Positions 8,974-17,949 of a DNA stretch of 33,969 nt are shown piece after piece. Positions within the stretch are counted from its first letter, which is position 1, and every line of letters starts with the position of its first letter. The notes beneath the pieces are model-generated. The model made no database searches. It was not told where the DNA came from and worked only from the letters and a program-made list of their open reading frames with translations. This DNA comes from Pseudomonadota bacterium (GTDB taxonomy: Bacteria; Vulcanimicrobiota; Vulcanimicrobiia; Eremiobacterales; Eremiobacteraceae): positions 1-33,969 of the forward strand of contig JAJPHJ010000037.1 of assembly GCA_021325335.1 (NCBI GenBank). The letters run 5' to 3'. A program made the position numbers and the translations under genes.

Positions 8974-9657
8974 ATGCCGAGGAACTCCAAGGTTCTGGTC
9001 GTGGACGACGAGCGTTCGATGCGGGATATGTTGCGCTTGGGTCTGGAGCAGCAGGGCTATGTCGTCAAAGACCTGCCGGACGGGCGCGGCATTGATGGGA
9101 TCATCGGCGACTGGCAGCCCGACGCCATCTTGCTCGACGTCATGATGCCCTTTGCCGACGGGTTCACGCTCCTGCCCGTCATCCGCCGCCGGACCCAAGC
9201 CCCCGTCATCATGCTCACGGCGAAGTCCGACGTCGACGATCGGGTCACAGGTCTGGGTCTCGGCGCCGACGATTATGTCCCCAAACCGTTCGCCTTTCCC
9301 GAGCTTGTCAGCAGGCTCGAGGCGGCCTTACGGCGGCCCCACATCTCCGCGCCGGAATTCTTGCGCTATGAGGATTTGAGCGTCAATCTCAAGACGCGCG
9401 AAGTCACGCGCAACGGGCGCTCCGTGTCGCTCACGAACAAAGAGTTCACGCTGCTGACCACGCTCATGCGCGAGCCGCGTCGCATCTTCAGCAAGGAAGA
9501 ACTGCTGGCGCTTGTCTGGGGCGAAGATTTCGAAGGCGAAGTGGGCAACGTCGAGACGTATATCTCGTACCTGCGCGCCAAGATCGACACCGACGTGAAC
9601 GCCAAACTCATCCACACGGTGCGCGGCGCCGGCTACTCGCTGCGCAGCGCCAAATAG
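8974..9657 (+). CDS. OmpR/PhoB-family response regulator
   Basis: Receiver domain 'VLVVDDERSMRDML...DAILLDVMMPFADGFTLL...LTAKSDVDDRVTGLGLGADDYVPKPF' plus winged-helix 'LTNKEFTLLTTLMREPRRIFSKEELLALVWG...VETYISYLRAKID...IHTVRGAGYSLR'. Confidence 0.96.
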   Translation: MPRNSKVLVVDDERSMRDMLRLGLEQQGYVVKDLPDGRGIDGIIGDWQPDAILLDVMMPFADGFTLLPVIRRRTQAPVIMLTAKSDVDDRVTGLGLGADDYVPKPFAFPELVSRLEAALRRPHISAPEFLRYEDLSVNLKTREVTRNGRSVSLTNKEFTLLTTLMREPRRIFSKEELLALVWGEDFEGEVGNVETYISYLRAKIDTDVNAKLIHTVRGAGYSLRSAK

Positions 9658-9666
9658 GCGAGCCTC

Positions 9667-9984
9667 TCAGACGATGATGACGTGCGCGAAGCGCACGAGA
9701 TCCGATATCTGAAGCAGACCGCGCAAGCGCTCCCCGGCGATCACCGTCACCGAGTGGCCGCTCACGCTTAGATCTCTGATCGCTTTGACGAGCGTGCCCC
9801 AGGCATAGGACGCGACCGATCGTGTTCGACGAAGATCGATCGCGGCGTCCGACTGCGACGTGCGCCGGGCGCGTTTCTCAAACCGGCGCATGGCCTTCGC
9901 CGCGCCGGCGTCGAGCACTTCGTCGAACACGAGCGTGGTGGTGGGGGAAAAGCGGCTGTCGTCGGAATGTTGGCTGTCGCGCAT
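9667..9984 (-). CDS. STAS-domain-like protein (anti-sigma-factor-antagonist type fold)
   Basis: 105 aa; 'AAIDLRRTRSVASYAWGTLVKAIRDLSVSGHSVTVIAGERLRGLLQISDLVRFAHVIIV' follows the STAS strand/helix pattern, with a degenerate DSSG-like site. Confidence 0.6.
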   Translation of the reverse strand: MRDSQHSDDSRFSPTTTLVFDEVLDAGAAKAMRRFEKRARRTSQSDAAIDLRRTRSVASYAWGTLVKAIRDLSVSGHSVTVIAGERLRGLLQISDLVRFAHVIIV

Positions 9985-10008
9985 GACGTCGTGGAGATCC
10001 TCATGGTC

Positions 10009-10035
10009 GGCGGCGAATCGGTGTCATTCGCCGCC
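10009..10035 (-). promoter_or_regulatory. Strong hairpin in the leader of the STAS-like gene
   Basis: 10-bp perfect stem GGCGGCGAAT / ATTCGCCGCC with 7-nt loop, located 25 nt upstream of the STAS-like start. Confidence 0.55.
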
Positions 10036-10082
10036 GCACCGCGATTGTAGCGCGGCTTGCTCAAAGCGCCCTGAGAAAAAAA

Positions 10083-11594
10083 TCAGTTCGAAGAGGCGTG
10101 TTGCCAGGCGGGAAAGCGGAGCTGCACGGTCGTGCCTTTCCCGAGCGCCGAATCCAAAGAGACGGAACCGCCGGCCCGTCCGACCGCTCGCTCGACGATG
10201 GCAAGTCCAAGGCCGGAGCCCGAGATGGACCCGCCCATCTCGCCGCGGGAGAAGCGTTCGAAGGCGCGTGCCCTCACTTCAGGAGACATTCCCGGCCCGT
10301 TGTCACTCACCGCGACGTAGACTGAATCGCCGGTCGCGTTCACCTTGGCTTCGATGTTCGAGCCTGGCGCGTACTTGAGCGCATTGTCGATGAGATTGCC
10401 GATCGCTTCGTAGAGCTCTGACTCGGAGACTTGGATGAAGGAATCGTGCTGGGCATTCAGCGTCAGGCGTGCCCCGTTGGCGAGCGGGCGGAACGACTCC
10501 ACCACGTTGGCTGCGACGTCTGCCGCGTCGAGGATCTTCACGTCGTGTGGTTCTTGACTCTCGAGGCGCGTGAGCAGCAGCAGTTTTTGGATGAGCACGC
10601 TGATGCGCCGGCCTTGGTCGTCGATCTCCGAAAACACCCGTGCCGCCATGTCGGAATCGGCGCTCACGCCCTGGCGCAGCAGCTGCACGTAGCCCATGAT
10701 CACGGCGAGCGGGGTGCGCAGCTCGTGGCCCGCATCCGCGACAAACTGGCGCATCTTGGCCTCGATCTCGGAGCGTTGTTTGGTCGTGTTCTCCATCTCG
10801 GTGGCCACCGCGTTGAAGGCGTCGACGAGCTGACGCGCGTCTTGGTCGTCGGGGTCGAAAGATTCCAACCGTGCGTGGTCGCCTTGCGCCAAGCGCAGCA
10901 ATCCACTGCGCAATCGCTCGACCGGCTTCATGGTGACGCCGAACATCCGCCGGCTGACGAGCAGGACGATGGCGAAGGCAAGCACGATGACGGCGCCGCT
11001 GATGAACCGCTCCAGCGCCTGGATCGAATTGACCGAATCTTGCGTTGGTGCGAAGATCACGGTCGCACCGTTGATCCGCACGAACGACACCGGTTCGCTC
11101 ATGGTGGCAAACGGCGAACGGATGAAGCTGATGCCGTGCGTCCGGGGAGGACGCATCGCGAACAGCGTCCCCCGAAAACCGAGGTCACCGCTCTCGGCCT
11201 CGCCGGCACGTTGCGCCGATGCGTTCGGCGAAGGCGACCCCGGTGGCGGCCCGAGCAAGGGCGAGCCCGGACCGCTTGGCCGAGCGGGCGCGAGGCTCGC
11301 GTCACCCGCGAGCAGCTTGCCCGAGTCATCGAAGACCGCCGCCGTGAAACCGTTGACGGAATCGACGAGCGCGATCAGCCCTTGCGCGACTTGCGCCGGC
11401 GATTCATGGGCCGCCTGCAACCTGTCGGCGGTGTGCTGCACATCGTCAGCGATGCGAGCGCGCATGTTCGCGTCGAACCACAGATTGGGAGCGACGAGCG
11501 TCAAACCCCACGACATCACCGCAAGGACCGCAAGCGCGAACACGGCCGCGATCGCGGCAAGCCAAAAGCTAGAGGCCCAGGTACGTCGGGTCAC
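10083..11594 (-). CDS. Sensor histidine kinase (TM-extracytoplasmic-TM-HAMP-HisKA-HATPase)
   Basis: H-box 'FVADAGHELRTPLAVIMGYVQLL'; N-box 'ELYEAIGNLIDNALKYAPGS'; G boxes 'VSDNGPGMSPE', 'GSGLGLAIVERAV'. Confidence 0.96.
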   Translation of the reverse strand: MTRRTWASSFWLAAIAAVFALAVLAVMSWGLTLVAPNLWFDANMRARIADDVQHTADRLQAAHESPAQVAQGLIALVDSVNGFTAAVFDDSGKLLAGDASLAPARPSGPGSPLLGPPPGSPSPNASAQRAGEAESGDLGFRGTLFAMRPPRTHGISFIRSPFATMSEPVSFVRINGATVIFAPTQDSVNSIQALERFISGAVIVLAFAIVLLVSRRMFGVTMKPVERLRSGLLRLAQGDHARLESFDPDDQDARQLVDAFNAVATEMENTTKQRSEIEAKMRQFVADAGHELRTPLAVIMGYVQLLRQGVSADSDMAARVFSEIDDQGRRISVLIQKLLLLTRLESQEPHDVKILDAADVAANVVESFRPLANGARLTLNAQHDSFIQVSESELYEAIGNLIDNALKYAPGSNIEAKVNATGDSVYVAVSDNGPGMSPEVRARAFERFSRGEMGGSISGSGLGLAIVERAVGRAGGSVSLDSALGKGTTVQLRFPAWQHASSN

Positions 11595-11660
11595 GCGGTT
11601 GCCTTCCTTATCTCTTTGGTTATTTTTGCGCAGAAAGCTGGGAATCTTCTGGGAATCGCA

Positions 11661-13091
11661 TCAGTCTTCGCGCGAGAACGAGATATCCGAGACGCGGCCG
11701 TCCGGATCGACCTCGACCCAATAGCTGACGACCGCGGCGGGATAGAAAAGCCGGTAGATCTCGGACACCGCCCCGGGCCGAGAATCCCGGCCCAAGAAGA
11801 TCATCCGCTGGAGCCGCCCATAGCCGGCGAGCATTCGCTGCAGTTTGCTTGCCGCTGCGGGCGTCAATCGCTTGCGCAGGTCCGGCGAAAGCTTATCTGG
11901 ATCGAGGCGTCCTGCCGCCAGTTGCGCGAGCACGATCTGCGCCAGGCGGGTGGCCTGCACGTTCTCTCCCGGGAGCGATGACAACTCAATCGCATGCTCG
12001 GCGAGGCTCGGGTGCTCGAAGATCGCGAAGATCTCACGCGCGAGGTAGTCCTCGTTGAACCCATCGGTGTTGCCGAGCAAGATGATCACGAACCGATCGT
12101 CCGGGAAGGTCACGTTTTCGCCCGAGTAACCCGTCCAATCCCCTTGATGCGAGATCTCGCCGTGGCCGAACGCCGAGTCGATCGCAAGGCCGAAGCCGTA
12201 GTTGTAGGTCGTCTCGGATCCGTGCGGGCCGGGCGTCATCATCATCTTCAGGTGCACGGGATCCACAACCCGCCCCGCGTCGAGCGCCGTATCCCATTTC
12301 ACGAGATCGAGCACGGTGGTGTTGACGCCGCCATCGGGATAATCGAGGATGGCGACGCCTTGCGGCGGCGTCAGCACCGTCTTGCCGTTTTGCACGGTGT
12401 AGCCGAGCGCGCCCTCGGGCAGATCGAGGGGCGTTGTGCCGATGCTCGTCGAGTGCAAACCCAGCGGCTGGAAGATCCGCTTGGTCAGAAACTCATCAAA
12501 GGGCATGCCCGCGGCCTTTGCGACGATCACGCCGGCCAAGACGTAGTTGCTGTTCGAGTATTCGTACCTCGTGCCGGGTTTGAAGCGCAAGGGAGCCTTC
12601 TCGATCGTGGCGACGATCTTTGGAATGGAAAGAGCGTTCGGATCCATGAGATCGAGGTAGTCGGCAAGCCCCGAGGTGTGGTTGAGCAGCTCGCGGATCG
12701 TGATCGTATCGCCGTGCGGAAAACCGGGCAAGAACTTGGAGATCGGATCGTCGACTTTGAGCTTGCCCTCTTGGTCGAGCAGCATGACGCACGCAGCCGT
12801 GAACTGCTTGGTCATGGAGGCGATATTGTAGATCGTGTGCGGCGTGGCCGGCAAGCGTTTGGCGAGATCGCGATAGCCATAGCCTTGCGCGTAGAGCACC
12901 ACGCCGTCGCGAGCCACGGCGATGGAGAGTCCGGCCAGATGCTGGTGTTGCAGCGCTCCGTTCGCCAGGGCATCGACTTGGGCGCGCCAGTTGGGAGACG
13001 GGCCCGCCTGGGTGGTCGCGTCGCCGTGGCTACAGGCACAAAGAACCGCGCTCAAGACGGCGGCGATCGGGTAAGAAAAAGTGCGCCTCAC
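11661..13091 (-). CDS. Serine hydrolase, beta-lactamase class C/S12 family
   Basis: 'IYNIASMTKQFTAACVMLLDQEGKLKVDDPISKFLP' (SxxK), 'YEYSNSNYVLAG' (YxN), 'ISHQGDWTGYSGE' (HxG-like). Confidence 0.92.
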   Translation of the reverse strand: MRRTFSYPIAAVLSAVLCACSHGDATTQAGPSPNWRAQVDALANGALQHQHLAGLSIAVARDGVVLYAQGYGYRDLAKRLPATPHTIYNIASMTKQFTAACVMLLDQEGKLKVDDPISKFLPGFPHGDTITIRELLNHTSGLADYLDLMDPNALSIPKIVATIEKAPLRFKPGTRYEYSNSNYVLAGVIVAKAAGMPFDEFLTKRIFQPLGLHSTSIGTTPLDLPEGALGYTVQNGKTVLTPPQGVAILDYPDGGVNTTVLDLVKWDTALDAGRVVDPVHLKMMMTPGPHGSETTYNYGFGLAIDSAFGHGEISHQGDWTGYSGENVTFPDDRFVIILLGNTDGFNEDYLAREIFAIFEHPSLAEHAIELSSLPGENVQATRLAQIVLAQLAAGRLDPDKLSPDLRKRLTPAAASKLQRMLAGYGRLQRMIFLGRDSRPGAVSEIYRLFYPAAVVSYWVEVDPDGRVSDISFSRED

Positions 13092-13107
13092 GTTGCTGCC
13101 GACGTTC

Positions 13108-16098
13108 CTACGGCAAGCGATGGTAGGCCTGCAGCAGCGAAGAGTAGGTCGCGCGTAACTGCGCCGCGGTTTGGAGCTGGCTTTGCGTGGGCGCCTGGTA
13201 CGAGTTCGAGCTGATGCGGCTTATCAAATCCAAGAGGCGCTCGCGCAGTTGCGCGATGATGCCGAGGTCCTCGACGTTGTGCGGATCGCCGGTCAGCCGT
13301 CCGCGCAAGGCCAGCAGCGATGCGCGACGGTTCCCCGCCGCCTGGGGCAGACGCCGGTCGATGGCGTTGAGCATCGTGTCCACGTCGCCGACCTGCGCGT
13401 AAAGCGTCGAAAGGGTCTGGTAGCGCGATCGCATCTGATCCGGCGTTTGGGGATCGCGCGGGTCTGCTTTGACGACGGCCGGTTTGGATTCGGAGAAACC
13501 GTCGACCTTGAGCCGGATCGTGTATGTGCCGGGAAGAACTTCCGCGCCGCTGTCGGGGCCTTGATTTTGCTTATAGGTTCCGAGCCACTTTGCAGGACCG
13601 TCCTCGGTCAGGTCCCACGAGGTGCGATGGAAGCCAGGCTGGCGAGGGACGTCCGCCAAGCGCCTCACGATGCGACCGCTGCCGTCTTCGATGGCGATGC
13701 TGGCGGCGCGCCGCACGCCGGCAGGCAGCCAGTACGTGATGAGCACGCCGTATTCGACGTTCGGCCCAGCGAAGACGTTCGCCGGTAGATCTCCGCTTGC
13801 AAAAGAGTTGACGTCCGTCCATTGCCACCAGCGGAAGCTATCGCGTGGCGCAAAAAGCGTGGGCGCGGCGGGATGGACGGAGCCGAGCTCTTGGAGCGCG
13901 CGCACATCGTCGAAGATCCAAACGCCGCGCCCGTGGCTTGCCACGATGAGGTCGTCGCGCTCCGGCTGGATGGCGAGATCGTAGATGGCCGACGCCGGCA
14001 TGTTCAAACGCAGCGACCGCCAGTGCGCGCCGCGGTCCCACGAAGCCCACACCCCACGCTGCGTTCCCGCGTAGAGGAGCTTTGGGTCTACAGGGTCCTG
14101 GCGAATCGTGCGGACGAAAAGCGTCCCCGGGAGATCTCCGGATATCGAACTCCAGCGCGCGCCGAAATCGTCGGTCGCGAACACATGCGGACTGTCGTCG
14201 CCGAGCATGTGGTTGTCCACGGCGACGAACGCGGTATTCGCCCCAGTGCGACTTGCGTCGATAGTCGCGACGCGCCCCCAATGCGGCGCGCCGCGCGGCG
14301 TCACGTCGATCCAATGAGCGCCGCCGTCGCGGCTCAGCTGGACCAGACCATCATCCGTCCCCGCCCAGATGGTCGCGGCGTCGACGGGTGATGGCGCGAG
14401 GGAGAGCAGCGTATCTGAGATTTCCGCGCCGGAGATGTCGGCGTTGACGGGACCGCCGGGAATCTGTTGATGCGACTTGTCGTCACGCGTGAGATCCGGG
14501 CTGATGACGCTCCAGTGCTGACCTCGGTCGATGGTTTTGAAGATGACGTTGCCGCCGACGAGCGCCGCGCCATCGCTCGTGAACGCAAGGGGCGAGTTCC
14601 AATTGAAGCGGTAGGCGAGCGTCCGCGCCGGGACCCAGTTCAGCTCGGAGTCCGGTGAAACATCGTACGCTTGGCGCGTGCGAGCATCCCAAACGAAGAC
14701 TTGCCCCGTGCCGTCGTTGGTCGAGGTAGACCACACAATGTTCGGATCTGCTGGGTCGTACAGCACCCACATGCCGTCGCCCGGTCCGACGAGGTGCCAA
14801 TCGCGGTTGAGCACACCAAGACCGCTATCGGCGTTGGCTGCGCCGCACCATTGGTTATTGTCTTGAAGTCCGACGCAGACGTGATAGTTCGGCAACGCAT
14901 CGTCGAACCCGACGTGATACGGTTGCGCGAGCGGCAGTCCATACGGTTGGCTCCAGACGGAGCCCCCGTCACCCGACAGGATGAAGCCCTCGTCGGTGCC
15001 CACCGCAACGCGCCGGCCGTCCGCAGACCACCACACGACGTGATAATCCCAGCCCGCGTTTGGCGCGATGCGATGGAAGGAACGGCCGGCGTCCGTCGAG
15101 AGCGAGAGGTCGGAGCCGGCGCTGATGAGATGATCCGGATTCGCCGGATCCACCGTGATGCGGCTGAAGTAAAACGGCCGCGCGCCTACGAGCGGGCTGC
15201 GCGGCAGTACATGCCACGTGAGGCCGGCGTCATCCGAGCGCCAAAGATCTCCGCTTTTCGACTGGATGATGCCGTAGAGCCGACGGCCCGAGCCCGCGGC
15301 AAGACCGATCCGGCCGGTAGGAGGCGATGGCAGCCCGTTGCCCACTATGTGGCGCCACGTTGCGCCGCCGTCATCCGAGCGGAAAACGCCGCCTTGGGAT
15401 CCGCCACTGACGAGCGTCCATGGCCTGCGGCGCACTTCGTACAGACCCGCCAGTAGCGTGTCCGGGCGGCCGGACACCCGCGCGATGTCGGAGACGCCGG
15501 TCGATTCGCCGGCGTAGAGGGTTTGCTGCCAGTGCGCCCCGGCGTCACCGGTCACATAGACGCCGCGCACCCGGCTGTCGCGAAACACCTGGCCCAGCAC
15601 GCCGACGACCACGCGGCCGGGGTTGCGGGGATCGATGGAGATGCAGGAAATGGCGCCGGCGTCTACCAGACCCAGGTGGCGCCACGTCTTGCCGCCGTCA
15701 CGCGTGTGCCAGATGCCATCGCCCATGGCGACGTCGTTGCGCGGATTCGATTCGCCCGTCCCCACCCAGATGTCGCGGCGATCCTGCGGAGCGACCGCGA
15801 TGGCTCCGATCGCGGCGCTGTCAGCGCTGTCGAATATCGGCGACCACGTAAGGCCCCCGTCCGTGGTCGCAAAGACGCCGCCGTCGGCGCCGCCCGCCAA
15901 ATAGAACAACGGATCGGCATCGCTGCCTGCGACTGCGGTGACCCGGCCTCCGCTGATCGCCGGACCGATCGAGCGGTACTGCAGGCCGCGCAAATCGATG
16001 CCTGAATCAGCGGCAGTTGCGGGCGCCAGGCTGGTTGCAACGATTGCTACAAGCAAAAATGGAAAGAGGGAAGAAAAACCTGTCATCATCCGAGGCAT
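13108..16098 (-). CDS. Secreted BNR/VPS10 (sortilin-like) beta-propeller protein
   Basis: Signal peptide, then repeated BNR motifs 'ATTDGGLTWSPIFD', 'HTRDGGKTWRHLG', 'RSDDGGATWRHIV', 'KTIDRGQHWSVIS', 'SWDRGAHWRSL'. Confidence 0.88.
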   Translation of the reverse strand: MPRMMTGFSSLFPFLLVAIVATSLAPATAADSGIDLRGLQYRSIGPAISGGRVTAVAGSDADPLFYLAGGADGGVFATTDGGLTWSPIFDSADSAAIGAIAVAPQDRRDIWVGTGESNPRNDVAMGDGIWHTRDGGKTWRHLGLVDAGAISCISIDPRNPGRVVVGVLGQVFRDSRVRGVYVTGDAGAHWQQTLYAGESTGVSDIARVSGRPDTLLAGLYEVRRRPWTLVSGGSQGGVFRSDDGGATWRHIVGNGLPSPPTGRIGLAAGSGRRLYGIIQSKSGDLWRSDDAGLTWHVLPRSPLVGARPFYFSRITVDPANPDHLISAGSDLSLSTDAGRSFHRIAPNAGWDYHVVWWSADGRRVAVGTDEGFILSGDGGSVWSQPYGLPLAQPYHVGFDDALPNYHVCVGLQDNNQWCGAANADSGLGVLNRDWHLVGPGDGMWVLYDPADPNIVWSTSTNDGTGQVFVWDARTRQAYDVSPDSELNWVPARTLAYRFNWNSPLAFTSDGAALVGGNVIFKTIDRGQHWSVISPDLTRDDKSHQQIPGGPVNADISGAEISDTLLSLAPSPVDAATIWAGTDDGLVQLSRDGGAHWIDVTPRGAPHWGRVATIDASRTGANTAFVAVDNHMLGDDSPHVFATDDFGARWSSISGDLPGTLFVRTIRQDPVDPKLLYAGTQRGVWASWDRGAHWRSLRLNMPASAIYDLAIQPERDDLIVASHGRGVWIFDDVRALQELGSVHPAAPTLFAPRDSFRWWQWTDVNSFASGDLPANVFAGPNVEYGVLITYWLPAGVRRAASIAIEDGSGRIVRRLADVPRQPGFHRTSWDLTEDGPAKWLGTYKQNQGPDSGAEVLPGTYTIRLKVDGFSESKPAVVKADPRDPQTPDQMRSRYQTLSTLYAQVGDVDTMLNAIDRRLPQAAGNRRASLLALRGRLTGDPHNVEDLGIIAQLRERLLDLISRISSNSYQAPTQSQLQTAAQLRATYSSLLQAYHRLP

Positions 16099-16101
16099 CG
16101 A

Positions 16102-17940
16102 TCAGACGTAGTCGCGCAGCGTGAGGGTCACGGTGCGCTTCGCGCCCGCATGCAGTACCGTGAGCTTCACTTGGCTCCCCGCGGCCGAGTGGAACATCGT
16201 CCGCAGGAGCAGCAACCCAACGCTTGACGCGGGCGCCCCGTTGACACCAACGATGAGGTCACCGGCTTTGATGCCGGCGGCGGCCGCCGGAGTATCTTTG
16301 AGCGCGTCGATGACCCGCAGGCCTCCGTTGGTCTGCACGATGACGAGACCGGAGCGATCGTAGGTGTCGGGTTTATCGTAGATCGCATTCGGCTGCAAGT
16401 ACATGATCTGCCGCCGGTAGGCGAAGGTCACGCTGAAACGCTTGAGCAGTCCGCCGCCGATGTTGCCGGAGGTGCCGGGTTCGGTCGTCGCTCCAGCCGT
16501 GTCTTCCGAGTAGGTCGCGACCACGCTGCGAACCGGCACGGTTCCGATGTTGAAGACGGGGACGCGTCCGAGCGAGCCGTACGATGGCCCGCCGATGCCG
16601 AAGCCCGTGATGCCACGGACCTTCGTAAAGCCGAGATTGTTCGCGACCACGAACGGTTCGTAGAAGTCGAGCGACCCGCGATTGCCGGTGTCGATGATGA
16701 ACGTGCCGCGCAGCTTGCCGAAGCTGCCTTGGACGAGCGGCACGCTGTCGTCGTAGCCGAAAGGCACCGCGGTGCCGAAATTTCCAGTGCTTCCGGCGGG
16801 CCGGAACGTGATGCGGCTAGTGTGGTAGTCGATCGTCGTCACGAAGCGGCGGAGAACCTCGTAACCGATCATGCCCTGGATCCTCACCCCCTCGATCGCC
16901 TGCATCACTTTTCCCAACGGCAGGATCGCGCACAGCTGATCGCGCAACGTGGCGCCGCCGACTTGAATGGACTTCGCGATGCCAAATCCCGTCATGACCT
17001 GCCCAGCGCCGGCGCCGCTTGCGTGGTAGGCACCGGCCGAGGTCGCGCCGACGAGCGCCGCCGTCTGCGGCGTGAGCACGTTGCGTCCGCCCGAATCGAA
17101 GATGAAAAGGAACGGACCTTTGCCGTTCACCATGGCATGCAAATAGATGTGGTTGTTGATGAGCTTGAACGGCACGGTGGAAGACCCGCCGGCGATCGAA
17201 GCGTCGGTGACCGAACTGGCCGGCATTTTGAACGCCCCTGCGACCGGCACGTTGAGGCTGACCGCTGTGGTCTGGATCTGCGTCTGGTTGTTTTCCGACG
17301 TGGTCGTTGCTGAGAACGGCAAGACCACGCCGTTCACGCTGCGGTAGTCGGAAAGCGCGGTCGTCACATCGCGACCGTTAGGGATCATCGCCGTTTCGCG
17401 GGCGATCAGGCCCGTCGCAGTATCGATCCAGATATCGACCGGAAAGCCGCCTTTGGGCTGCGCTTGCAGCTCGGAGTACCGTCCATGCGCGTCGACTTTG
17501 ACGCCGACGTACGAGATGGTGCCCGGCCACCGGTCGCGGTACAAGAACGACCACGAGCTGAGGAAGGCTCCGGTCGCCGCCAGGTGCAGCGTCGAGAAAT
17601 CGCTGACGGGCCACGCATCGCCCGTGACGTCTTGCGACCAGGCGACCTTGCCGTCGAAGCCTTGGGCGTTCGTGAGCGGTCCGAGATGCTGGCGCTGGAC
17701 GGAGCTTCCGGTGCGAACGTCGTCGATCTCCTCGCCCGTACCCGAAATCCCCGCGAAGACCACGCGCTGCTTCCAATCGATCGAAGTCACAAGGTCCAGC
17801 GCTGCTCCGCCCATCGCCGCCTTCGTGCGGGCGAGGATGCGATCGACCGTGCCGCTCGCGTGGGCCGGGCGCGCGCAGACAAGGAAAACGAGAAGGGCAG
17901 TGCACAGTACGGAGGCCGGCGTGCGACGCATGTCGCGCAC
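16102..17940 (-). CDS. Secreted retropepsin-like aspartyl protease with C-terminal PDZ domain
   Basis: Two catalytic-like motifs, 'FLFIFDSGGRNVL' and 'GTFIIDTGNRGSL'; PDZ 'LRVIDALKDTPAAAAGIKAGDLIVGVNGAPASSVG'; N-terminal signal and beta-rich domain. Confidence 0.85.
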   Translation of the reverse strand: MRDMRRTPASVLCTALLVFLVCARPAHASGTVDRILARTKAAMGGAALDLVTSIDWKQRVVFAGISGTGEEIDDVRTGSSVQRQHLGPLTNAQGFDGKVAWSQDVTGDAWPVSDFSTLHLAATGAFLSSWSFLYRDRWPGTISYVGVKVDAHGRYSELQAQPKGGFPVDIWIDTATGLIARETAMIPNGRDVTTALSDYRSVNGVVLPFSATTTSENNQTQIQTTAVSLNVPVAGAFKMPASSVTDASIAGGSSTVPFKLINNHIYLHAMVNGKGPFLFIFDSGGRNVLTPQTAALVGATSAGAYHASGAGAGQVMTGFGIAKSIQVGGATLRDQLCAILPLGKVMQAIEGVRIQGMIGYEVLRRFVTTIDYHTSRITFRPAGSTGNFGTAVPFGYDDSVPLVQGSFGKLRGTFIIDTGNRGSLDFYEPFVVANNLGFTKVRGITGFGIGGPSYGSLGRVPVFNIGTVPVRSVVATYSEDTAGATTEPGTSGNIGGGLLKRFSVTFAYRRQIMYLQPNAIYDKPDTYDRSGLVIVQTNGGLRVIDALKDTPAAAAGIKAGDLIVGVNGAPASSVGLLLLRTMFHSAAGSQVKLTVLHAGAKRTVTLTLRDYV

Positions 17941-17949
17941 GTTCAGCGG

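Noticed and set aside
10431-11981. 516-aa plus-strand ORF opposite the histidine kinase
   Set aside because: His/Arg/Asp-rich shadow ORF typical of the antisense of GC-rich genes; the opposite strand encodes a clear kinase.
11994-13214. 406-aa plus-strand ORF opposite the serine hydrolase
   Set aside because: Antisense shadow frame with no recognisable domain; the minus strand carries intact S12 motifs.
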